DNA of 37,110 nucleotides from NCBI GenBank assembly GCA_029256365.1, contig JAQSYB010000001.1:1-37110 (forward strand), read 5' to 3'. Below, one piece after another: positions 7,727 to 14,586 of the stretch. The DNA is from Clostridia bacterium (GTDB taxonomy: Bacteria > Bacillota > Clostridia > Lutisporales > Lutisporaceae). Position 1 is the stretch's first letter. Each line of letters opens with the position of its first letter. The position numbers and the translations under genes were made by a program. The notes beneath the pieces are model-generated. The model saw nothing but the letters and a program-made list of their open reading frames with translations, did no database searches and was not told where the DNA came from.

Positions 7727-8540
7727 TATTATTTACCTCCTTTAAAATTTGAAGTATTGTACTTGCAGTTTCTTCAATGGCTTTATCGGCAACATTCAGT
7801 ACCATGCAGCCGATATCTTTCATTATTTGATCTGCATATTTTAACTCATAATCTATACGCTCAAAGCTGGCATAATTGGCTTCGTCGTTTAAACCGTGAG
7901 CTTTTAACCTTTCCAGCCGGATTGTATTCAGCTTTTGCTTGCTTGTTATCAATCCGAAGATTCTTTCCTTGGGTATTTCAAACAATTCCCTTGGAGGAAC
8001 TACCTCAGGCACGAGGGGTATATTTGCTACCTTAATATTCTTAGTAGCAAGATAAATACTTAAGGGAGTCTTTGAGGTTCTAGAGATGCCTATCAATACC
8101 AAATCAGCCTTCTTTATGGCTCTAGGGTCCTTGCAGTCGTCATATTTCACTGCAAAATCAATGGCTTCCATCCTATCAAAGTATTCCTCATTAAGCTTGT
8201 AGGTTGCTTCTGGAACAAGGTTTGGTTTTTGATTGATAATGTTTGATAAACTACTAAGGGCTTGTTCCATTATATCAAAATACGCAATGTTATTTTCTTT
8301 TGCCTTATGTATTAGATAATCTTTTAGTTCTTTTTGTACCATGTCGATTATAAGCAAGCTGTTTAAGTGCTTTGTGGATTCGATGATTGAGTCTATGGCC
8401 ATCCGATCTCTAACACAATGAATTCTATCAATGATAATATCATTGCCCGGAAACTGCGCGGCGGCGCTTTTGGCAACTGCTGCAGCTGTTTCTTCAAAGG
8501 AGTCGGATATTGCATATAAAATTGCATTAGCTGTTTTCAT
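7701..8540 (-). CDS. ppsR: PPDK regulatory protein (bifunctional kinase/phosphotransferase)
   Basis: Protein of 279 aa from the DUF299/YqfL family. Members use ADP to inactivate PPDK by phosphorylating a threonine next to the catalytic histidine, and reverse this by Pi-dependent dephosphorylation. The N-terminus ILYAISDSFEETAAAVA and the P-loop-like GISRTSKTPLSIYLA (about 150-165) followed by KVANIPLVPEV are family hallmarks. It overlaps ccpN upstream by 14 bases and ppdK downstream by 26 bases, so all three genes should be co-transcribed and translationally coupled. With ppdK adjacent, the target is PPDK rather than PEP synthase. Confidence 0.95.
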   Translation of the reverse strand: MKTANAILYAISDSFEETAAAVAKSAAAQFPGNDIIIDRIHCVRDRMAIDSIIESTKHLNSLLIIDMVQKELKDYLIHKAKENNIAYFDIMEQALSSLSNIINQKPNLVPEATYKLNEEYFDRMEAIDFAVKYDDCKDPRAIKKADLVLIGISRTSKTPLSIYLATKNIKVANIPLVPEVVPPRELFEIPKERIFGLITSKQKLNTIRLERLKAHGLNDEANYASFERIDYELKYADQIMKDIGCMVLNVADKAIEETASTILQILKEVNNSEKIRLQF

Positions 8541-9171
8541 TCAGAACCCTCATACCCTTCCCAAGCTCATATAATAGCTTGGTAAAAGTAGTTTTTGAAA
8601 CCTTACCTGTCACTTTTAACTCTTGCTTGCCATCCAAACCTTTTATGACTTCAACTACTGGGATGCTGTCAATTTCGTGAAGTATTATTTTTTCTGCTGC
8701 ATCCAACACACTTTCCTCATCGGTTGTGTAGATCACTTTAGGCATTCTAGACATAATCATCCCAATTGGCAGCTTTTTTACCTCAGTATTACCCACTGCT
8801 ATTTTGATAAAGTCCTTTCTAGATACCACCCCGGATAGAAATCCATTGTTTTCTACATATACAGTACCTGTATCCTCAAGAAATAGCCTTATAATCGCGT
8901 CATATACAGTCGTGTCTTCTGCTACCATAACAGGTTGAGATTTGATTTCTTTTACTTTAACATTTTTTATTACATCAAATATCGTACCACTTTTATAGAA
9001 GTAGCCCATTTTGGGCTTTGCCTCCAGAACCCCAGACATGGTAAGCACCGACAAATCAGGACGAATTGCAGCCCTGCTTACTTTTAGACTTTCAGCTAAC
9101 CGACTGCTGGTTATAGGCTGGTTTTCTTTTACAAGTTCAATTATTTGCTTTTGTCTGCTTGTAAATTCCAT
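8527..9171 (-). CDS. ccpN: CcpN-like transcriptional regulator (HTH plus two CBS domains)
   Basis: Regulator of 214 aa. An N-terminal winged helix (about 1-60; SSRLAESLKVSRAAIRPDL recognition region) is followed by two CBS domains (about 75-205), which normally bind adenine nucleotides. This matches CcpN of Bacillus, a repressor of gluconeogenic genes that is also encoded next to yqfL/ppsR. Here the likely target is its own ppsR-ppdK cluster, so energy charge could set both transcription and activity of PPDK; that is inference. The ATG at 9171 is chosen because AGGTGA precedes it; the ATG at 9192 has no ribosome-binding site. Confidence 0.85.
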   Translation of the reverse strand: MEFTSRQKQIIELVKENQPITSSRLAESLKVSRAAIRPDLSVLTMSGVLEAKPKMGYFYKSGTIFDVIKNVKVKEIKSQPVMVAEDTTVYDAIIRLFLEDTGTVYVENNGFLSGVVSRKDFIKIAVGNTEVKKLPIGMIMSRMPKVIYTTDEESVLDAAEKIILHEIDSIPVVEVIKGLDGKQELKVTGKVSKTTFTKLLYELGKGMRVLNENS

Positions 9172-9252
9172 AACAATCACCTGCCCATCCAATATTTGAT
9201 ATATTCATATTTCAAAGTGGTATTTTAGTTAAATTTCTCCAATAAAAATCAC

Positions 9253-9281
9253 ATTATATGATTCCACATCTATGAATTTAA
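9253..9281 (-). promoter_or_regulatory. Candidate ccpN-proximal promoter
   Basis: On the minus strand TATAAT (9253-9258) lies 17 bp from TTAAAT (9276-9281). The -10 is perfect and the -35 weak. It is about 80 bp upstream of the ccpN start. Confidence 0.35.
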
Positions 9282-9333
9282 TATTCAAAGATTACGTCAA
9301 AAAAAGATTGCTAATGTACTCAGCCCACAATAA

Positions 9334-9363
9334 ATATTATCATAAATGTTCAAATAACTGCAA
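9334..9363 (-). promoter_or_regulatory. Candidate ccpN distal promoter
   Basis: On the minus strand TTGCAG (9358-9363) is separated by 18 bp from TAATAT (9334-9339). The -35 is covered by one arm of the inverted repeat at 9359-9384, which suggests a repressible promoter. Confidence 0.4.
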
Positions 9364-9384
9364 CATTTTAATGAAAATATTGCA
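9359..9384. promoter_or_regulatory. Operator-like inverted repeat
   Basis: TGCAACATTTT (9359-9369), four bases, then AAAATATTGCA (9374-9384): 11-base arms with one mismatch. It has no T tract and does not follow a gene closely, so an operator is more likely than a terminator. It overlaps a candidate -35 for ccpN-ppsR-ppdK. Confidence 0.45.
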
Positions 9385-9514
9385 AATTTGATAAAGCATT
9401 CACATTTTATCCAAAATTAACACGTTGAAACTTGCACATTTATTATATCACTATTTTTATCTTTATTGGAATAGCAGTACTTACTATTCACTAAAATCTA
9501 CTATAAAATCACAA

Positions 9515-9549
9515 GAAAAAACCCTCATTTTTTCAAACAAGGGTTTTTC
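9515..9549 (-). terminator. Terminator after the DUF4342 gene
   Basis: AAAAACCCT (9517-9525) and AGGGTTTTT (9540-9548) form a hairpin 15 bp past the stop of the DUF4342 gene, giving a TTTTTTC tail on the minus strand. It closes the long yqfC-to-recO operon. Confidence 0.8.
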
Positions 9550-9563
9550 GTCATGTGATATGT

Positions 9564-10145
9564 CTACTGTTTAAAAGGACTATCCTCAGAATCAGTAGTG
9601 GTGTCAAATTCTACAGATGTTTTATAAGTAAATTGCTCTATATTTTCATCTTCTTTACGCTGACCAGTGGTTGCTTTTTTGATATCTCCAGCCATGTTCT
9701 TAATTTTTGATGCAATATCATCAGCAGTATTTGTTATTACTTCATTTATCGTAATAACTTCTTTATTTGGTCTCTCAACCTCTATTGTACATTTTGTCAA
9801 CAAAGCTGCTGCTGCACCTACTGCTGTATAAAGTGGTATAGCAAGTGCACCAATTGCTCCTGCTGTTACAGGAATATCAAGTATGATATAATCATCCTTC
9901 TTAACTTTTATCCTGCTAACATTACCAGTGTTTAGTATAGATTTTAGCTTATCCATCGCTTCCGAACCCTTAACGGATATTGATTCTGTTACAGTTTCTC
10001 CCCACTTCTTGCTGCCTGCATCTTCAATATTAATCAGGGCATCCACAACGTTGCCTGATGCTGCTTCTAAGGCTTCCTTTGCTTCCTTATAGCTGACACC
10101 AGTCCTATCTCTTATAATGTCGATTTTTTCTAGTGAAATATCCAT
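9564..10145 (-). CDS. DUF4342 protein with UBA/EF-Ts-like N-terminus
   Basis: Protein of 193 aa. Residues 1-45 (KIDIIRDRTGVSYKEAKEAL and GNVVDALINI) look like the UBA-like three-helix domain of EF-Ts. The middle (about 60-120) has VKKDDYIILDIPVTAGAIGAL followed by a hydrophobic AIPLYTAVGAAAALLTKCTIEVER stretch (quoted in part), typical of DUF4342. The tail is charged and acidic. The biochemical role is unknown. It is 32 bp downstream of recO as the last gene of the operon. The hydrophobic segment suggests membrane association or a small beta/helix core rather than a clear transmembrane anchor. Confidence 0.75.
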   Translation of the reverse strand: MDISLEKIDIIRDRTGVSYKEAKEALEAASGNVVDALINIEDAGSKKWGETVTESISVKGSEAMDKLKSILNTGNVSRIKVKKDDYIILDIPVTAGAIGALAIPLYTAVGAAAALLTKCTIEVERPNKEVITINEVITNTADDIASKIKNMAGDIKKATTGQRKEDENIEQFTYKTSVEFDTTTDSEDSPFKQ

Positions 10146-10177
10146 CGAACAGTCTCCTTTCTTACTTTACAATTATT

Positions 10178-10933
10178 TTATACATTACTGTTTTTTATTT
10201 CGTTTAGGAAGTCCAAGCTCTTAAAGTGCTTATCCAGGTGGGCTTCTACAAACCTTTTTGTCAATTTGTCAATCTCATTAAAAATAGTATTATCAATTTT
10301 TAGAGTGTTTAGTCTTGAAATTTCACTATTTAATAGAGATTTGATTGCTTCCAAACTGCCTGGACTCACTCTTATAATGTTTTTTCCAAATTTTTCACAT
10401 TCATCACATATAATGCCACCCAGCACGATATCAAATTTATATCCCTGCACCTCAGTCTTACCACAGTGAACACATCGTTGTATGCTTGGCCTATATCCAC
10501 TTATATCCATCAGCTTCAGCTGGTAAGCTAAGTTTATCAGACCTATCGGTATTTCTCCCTCAGCCAAATAATATAGTGCTTTGGCCAATAGCAGGAACAA
10601 CCTCTCATTTGTTAATTCCTCCTCAGAAACAGCATCTGCCATTTCTACAAAGAAAACTGCATAGGAAAGCTTTAACAAATCATTTCTAAGATTATAAAAG
10701 GTCTCCTTTGTATCAGCCTGAGAAATATGATACATGCTGCTGCCCTTATAAAGTACAAACTCACTGAAGGCAAAGATCTCACTAGAAGCCAGTAGATTGC
10801 TTTTCGGTTTCCTGCAGCCTTTGGCTACCGCTTTTACCTTGCCTTTGCTTCGAGTAAGAATTGTTAGTATTTTGTCTGCTTCTCCCAGATTTGTATATTT
10901 CAAAACAATACCCTGAGTCTTAGAAATTCCCAT
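10178..10933 (-). CDS. recO: DNA repair protein RecO
   Basis: Recombination mediator of 251 aa that helps load RecA onto SSB-coated single-stranded DNA in the RecFOR pathway. The N-terminal OB fold begins GISKTQGIVLKYTNLGEADKI (quoted in part) and continues with GKVKAVAKGCRKPKS. A C-terminal helical domain contains the zinc site, RCVHCGK (about 151-157) and GGIICDEC (about 170-177). Length and order are normal. It starts nine bases after the era stop, the same era-recO order as in Bacillus, so they are co-transcribed. Confidence 0.96.
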   Translation of the reverse strand: MGISKTQGIVLKYTNLGEADKILTILTRSKGKVKAVAKGCRKPKSNLLASSEIFAFSEFVLYKGSSMYHISQADTKETFYNLRNDLLKLSYAVFFVEMADAVSEEELTNERLFLLLAKALYYLAEGEIPIGLINLAYQLKLMDISGYRPSIQRCVHCGKTEVQGYKFDIVLGGIICDECEKFGKNIIRVSPGSLEAIKSLLNSEISRLNTLKIDNTIFNEIDKLTKRFVEAHLDKHFKSLDFLNEIKNSNV

Positions 10934-10942
10934 GTTTCACTC

Positions 10943-11839
10943 CTACTTGTATCCCAAGTTCCTTAAAATGGAGTTGTTGTCTCGCCAGTTTTTCCTAACC
11001 TTTACCCATAGCTGCAAATTAACTTTACAGTCCAACAGATTCTCTAAGTCTATTCTGGCTTTGCTGCCTATTTCCTTAAGCATCTTTCCTTGCTTGCCTA
11101 TTATGATGCCCTTATGAGAATCCTTTTCACAATAGATATTTGCTTCAATATCTATCATGCCTCCCCCTTCTCTTTCCTTCATAGAATCAACCTCTACTGC
11201 TGTACCATGGGGTACTTCATCTGAGGTAAGCTCAAGAATCTTTTCTCTGATAAATTCCGATACTACAAATCGTTCCGTAACATCTGTGGTAATATCAGCA
11301 GGGAAGTACAGTGGTCCCTCTGGCAGCCTTTTCACGATTTCATCCAGTACTGCATTGGTATTGGTGCCCTCTTTTGCAGATACTGGTATCAAGCAGTCAA
11401 ATTGGCTCTCATCTGTACTGAATTTGGTCAATAATATCTCTAATTTAGATTTATCGATCTTATCTATTTTGTTTAGCACAAGTATTACCGGTGATTCTAC
11501 TTCTCTTGCCACTTCAATAATTTCCATATCAGCAGGACTGATATCTAGTGATGCATCAATGATTGCAATGACTACATCGACTCCCTTAAGTGACTCAGTT
11601 GCAGCATTTACCATATACTCTCCAAGCTTATGCTTGGGCTTATGAATCCCCGGTGTATCAATAAAAATAACTTGACTTTGCTCATCTGTGTAGATGCACC
11701 GTATTGAATTTCTAGTTGTTTGGGGTTTGCTGGAGATGATGGTTATTCTCTCTCCCAGCAGCTGATTAATTAGTGTAGATTTTCCTACGTTTGGCCGACC
11801 GATTACCGATACAAAGCCTGACTTAAACTTCTTTTCCAA
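10943..11839 (-). CDS. era: GTPase Era
   Basis: Ribosome-assembly GTPase of 298 aa that binds the 3' end of 16S rRNA during 30S maturation. G1 is GRPNVGKST (about 14-22), G3 DTPGIHKPKHKLGEYM, G4 NKID (about 122) and G5 VSAKEG. A C-terminal KH domain carries HKGIIIGKQGKMLKEIG. The start is TTG at 11839 with GAGGTG five bases upstream. It lies between cdd (23 bp) and recO (9 bp) in the conserved operon, near the other ribosome-maturation genes ybeY and phoH. Confidence 0.97.
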   Translation of the reverse strand: MEKKFKSGFVSVIGRPNVGKSTLINQLLGERITIISSKPQTTRNSIRCIYTDEQSQVIFIDTPGIHKPKHKLGEYMVNAATESLKGVDVVIAIIDASLDISPADMEIIEVAREVESPVILVLNKIDKIDKSKLEILLTKFSTDESQFDCLIPVSAKEGTNTNAVLDEIVKRLPEGPLYFPADITTDVTERFVVSEFIREKILELTSDEVPHGTAVEVDSMKEREGGGMIDIEANIYCEKDSHKGIIIGKQGKMLKEIGSKARIDLENLLDCKVNLQLWVKVRKNWRDNNSILRNLGYK

Positions 11840-11862
11840 ATTATCACCTCATAGTTTTATCC

Positions 11863-12243
11863 TTAGAATTTTGTAAAAGCTTCTGGCAGCAATTCCTTCA
11901 AGGTGTAAACCTTTGTATCCTTGCCATTTTCAAATATTAGTTTTAAATCTGTTCCCCACTCTGACATAAACTGTCTGCAAATGCCGCATGGATATGTATA
12001 ATCTCCGCTGCTGCTTACAACTGCAATGGCTTCAATTTCTTGCTCACCTTCAGATATCGCCTTACTAAAAGCCACTCTTTCTGCACAGATGGTTGCTCCG
12101 TAGGACGAATTTTCAATATTGCAGCCTGTATATACCTTACCACTCTTTGTGAGTAAGGCAGCGCCTACTTTAAACTTTGAGTACTTTGCATATGCATGCT
12201 CCATTGCGCTCTTTGCAGCTGTAACTAAGTGATTGTAATCCAT
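11863..12243 (-). CDS. cdd: Cytidine deaminase
   Basis: Small zinc-dependent cytidine/deoxycytidine deaminase of 126 aa for pyrimidine salvage. The catalytic motif CAERVAF (zinc Cys and catalytic Glu, about 53-59) and PCGICRQFMSEW (two zinc cysteines, about 86-97) are intact, as is the substrate loop NIENSSYGAT. Length is normal for the homotetrameric form. The upstream lipoprotein gene ends five bases before it and era follows after 23 bp, so it belongs to the same operon. Confidence 0.97.
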   Translation of the reverse strand: MDYNHLVTAAKSAMEHAYAKYSKFKVGAALLTKSGKVYTGCNIENSSYGATICAERVAFSKAISEGEQEIEAIAVVSSSGDYTYPCGICRQFMSEWGTDLKLIFENGKDTKVYTLKELLPEAFTKF

Positions 12244-12248
12244 ATCAT

Positions 12249-13301
12249 TTACTCCTTAATTTCAATTGTTGCATAGTTTGGTACAACTTGAATCCAGGTA
12301 TTCCCTTTGTTTAGTTGGATGGGATTTCCCTTTAAGTCTGTATATTCTGTTTTGCCTTGTCTGCTTTTTTTGCTCCACTTTATTTCAATAAGCTTTCCAT
12401 TTGTAATCAGATATCCTTTGCCAGTACCGACATTGGATAAATCCAAACGTCCAACAGAGTCAACAATTTTAGAGTTTACCTTCTCTACTATGATGTTTAC
12501 AGTACTTATTTCGGTATTTGTATCTTTATCCTTTAATCTTACACCATTTATTGTTCTAAAATATAGCTTTTGCTTTTCATCGTAATTGTAACCAGCTTTA
12601 TAATTATGCTTATAATCTATGACTAAGCTCTTGGTTGTCTTTCCATCTAAATCTAGAATGCTGTCGCTAAAATCCAAACCATATGACCACTTTTCATTAG
12701 ACCACTTTTTAAAATCCATTACTTCACGAGTTAGCTTTGTATTGGTATATAAATTATGTGGTGCTTTTCTATCGTTGGATCTCCAAAAGTTTTTTTCTCC
12801 ATTCAATTCGTTTAAAGAATCCACTTTTAGGGTTGTAATATCCTTTAATGCCTCTGGACTTCCTCCACAGTGTACAAAAACAGCATTGAATTCCATTGCC
12901 TTATCGATAAAATAAGATCTTGCACTTCTTACAGGGCCAATTTTATCCGGATTTTGATGATGATAAATTGCTAAATATCTCGTAATCCCACCCTCTGCCG
13001 GCATTTCATATACGATGTCCGCATTCATTAATCCGGATTGAGGTCTTGCACTTGCCATATTATCCATCATCACTGCTACGGGTCTCAAGCCCACTTCTTC
13101 TTCCGCAATAGGCAACCCTGTCAAAGGACATAGAAACAGTTCTTTTACGACGGGCGTCTCTTGTATAGGTGTCTCCACTACTATAGGATTTAAGTTATCG
13201 CTTGATGCAGGAAGTTCCTCATTTGTTTTCGCTCCTTTGCTACAGCCTGATAAACTCAATATGAAGCATAGTACGATTATAAAAATAGTATGCTTTCTCA
13301 T
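12249..13301 (-). CDS. DUF3048 (YerB-family) lipoprotein
   Basis: Predicted lipoprotein of 350 aa. The N-terminus MRKHTIFIIVLCFILSLSGC is a signal peptide with lipobox LSGC. After a low-complexity linker comes a DUF3048 pair: CPLTGLP, then RPVAVMMDNMASARPQSGL (about 80-98), ADIVYEMPAEGGITR and GPVRSARSYF, all diagnostic. The C-terminal part (about 215-350) matches the second YerB domain. Function is not established for the family; it acts on the outer face of the membrane. The ATG at 13301 is chosen because it places the lipobox correctly; a GTG at 13316 is in frame. Its place between dgkA and cdd is not part of the Bacillus arrangement. Confidence 0.85.
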   Translation of the reverse strand: MRKHTIFIIVLCFILSLSGCSKGAKTNEELPASSDNLNPIVVETPIQETPVVKELFLCPLTGLPIAEEEVGLRPVAVMMDNMASARPQSGLMNADIVYEMPAEGGITRYLAIYHHQNPDKIGPVRSARSYFIDKAMEFNAVFVHCGGSPEALKDITTLKVDSLNELNGEKNFWRSNDRKAPHNLYTNTKLTREVMDFKKWSNEKWSYGLDFSDSILDLDGKTTKSLVIDYKHNYKAGYNYDEKQKLYFRTINGVRLKDKDTNTEISTVNIIVEKVNSKIVDSVGRLDLSNVGTGKGYLITNGKLIEIKWSKKSRQGKTEYTDLKGNPIQLNKGNTWIQVVPNYATIEIKE

Positions 13302-13325
13302 AATACTGCCCCCCACTTTCTCAAT

Positions 13326-14027
13326 CTAAATAACAAAAATGTTATATATCAGTAATGTTATCAGTATTCCTAAGGCAGCGCCTAACACAACCTCAATCAC
13401 ACTATGAATTTTGCTTTCTACTCTACTTTGAACAACCAAGAAGCCAAGTAGAAAAGCAAAAAAACTTACCAAAACATTTTCACTTAATATTGCAGCAGCT
13501 GTTACCAAAGAAAATGCAACCGCTGCATGACCACTTGGCATACCTCCTTGCAGTATGTTATGAGATGCCAATTTCATTTTAATTAAGACAACCAGCAGCA
13601 GGATCCCCAAGATGATAAGTGTCGTAATGTGCAGCTCAGATTTTAGAATTCTAGAGATTATTGTTTCAGTCGTGGTAATCATTCTATTGAAAAACACCAA
13701 ATAGCCAATTACCAATGCATTTGCTGCTGCAAGAAACACAGCCCCAGCTGCTACATCTTTGGCAATCTTAGCCAAGGGATGAAACTTGTCTGTAACCAAA
13801 TCTATTGCCTTCTCAATCGCCGTATTGATCATCTCACAAATAAGCACCAAAGAAATTGCAAATGCAAGCATTATAATGTCTGTTTTGTTAAGCTTTGAAA
13901 ATAGACTGATTATAGTTACCAACAAAGCAGCTGTTAGATGTATGCGCATATTTCTTTGAGTTTTTAAGCAGTAAATCAAACCACTTAGGGCAAAGCCAAA
14001 GCTATCTAATAATCTTCTATTTCTCAA
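13326..14027 (-). CDS. dgkA: DgkA-type lipid kinase fused to PAP2 phosphatase
   Basis: Integral membrane protein of 233 aa with two catalytic halves. Residues 1-115 are a DgkA domain, which in Gram-positives is usually an undecaprenol kinase: EMINTAIEKAIDL and KDVAAGAVFLAAANA are the active-site motifs. Residues about 130-233 form a PAP2 domain: KMKLASHNILQGGMPSGHAA carries the PSGH motif, and SRVESKIHSVIEVVLGA the SRxxxxxH motif. A kinase and a phosphatase for lipid phosphates in one chain could set the undecaprenol/undecaprenyl-phosphate balance. The start is TTG at 14027, just after ybeY; the SD is modest (AAAGGA). Confidence 0.88.
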   Translation of the reverse strand: MRNRRLLDSFGFALSGLIYCLKTQRNMRIHLTAALLVTIISLFSKLNKTDIIMLAFAISLVLICEMINTAIEKAIDLVTDKFHPLAKIAKDVAAGAVFLAAANALVIGYLVFFNRMITTTETIISRILKSELHITTLIILGILLLVVLIKMKLASHNILQGGMPSGHAAVAFSLVTAAAILSENVLVSFFAFLLGFLVVQSRVESKIHSVIEVVLGAALGILITLLIYNIFVI

Positions 14028-14042
14028 TATGCTATTTTCCTT

Positions 14043-14522
14043 TTATCTAGTTATATTAAGCAGTTGCAGTATATTATCCTGCTTTTGCAGCATTTCTTTT
14101 TCTTGCTGCTCATCCTCATGATCCATTCCTAGCAAATGCAGTATTCCGTGGACCACCAAAAACGACAGCTCCCGCTCAAAGCTGTGGCCATAATCAGAAG
14201 CTTGCTCTTGTGTCTTCTCAAGAGATATTACGATATCTCCCAAAAGTCTATCCTCTTGAACAAATTCATCTGCATTATTATAATTTACTTCTGTCTCTTC
14301 AAATTCCATCAATGGAAAGGAGAGTACATCTGTCGGTATGTCTTTGCCTCTATATTGCTTGTTAAGCTCTTTTATTTCTTGGTTATCGACAAAGGATATA
14401 CTTACTTCATAATCATCCTCTACTTCAATCTCCAAAGCCTTTTGAACCACCTTTTCCACCAAGGCCTCCATATTGGAATCTACTTCAATCTTGTCCTGTC
14501 TGTTATCTATTAAAACACTCAT
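14043..14522 (-). CDS. ybeY: Endoribonuclease YbeY (rRNA maturation factor)
   Basis: Metal-dependent RNase of 159 aa for 16S rRNA 3'-end processing and ribosome quality control. The zinc motif HGILHLLGMDHEDEQQEKEM (three histidines, about 123-133) is complete, and SFVDNQEIKELNKQYRGKD with PTDVLSFP is typical. The ATG at 14522 is chosen because AAGGAG stands eight bases upstream; a TTG one codon earlier is possible. It lies between pgpH and dgkA as in Bacillus. Confidence 0.95.
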   Translation of the reverse strand: MSVLIDNRQDKIEVDSNMEALVEKVVQKALEIEVEDDYEVSISFVDNQEIKELNKQYRGKDIPTDVLSFPLMEFEETEVNYNNADEFVQEDRLLGDIVISLEKTQEQASDYGHSFERELSFLVVHGILHLLGMDHEDEQQEKEMLQKQDNILQLLNITR

Positions 14523-14586
14523 CAATCCAACTCCTTATTCCTATTCTTTCGTTGTACATATTATTACCTCAATAAACACTGATATT

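Larger units (their letters stand above)
9172..9563. other. 392-bp AT-rich intergenic region upstream of ccpN
   Basis: No open frame here looks real. The region holds, from the right, the terminator of the preceding operon (9515-9549), an 11-bp inverted repeat (9359-9384) over a candidate promoter (9334-9363), and a second candidate promoter (9253-9281), all oriented toward ccpN. Confidence 0.6.
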
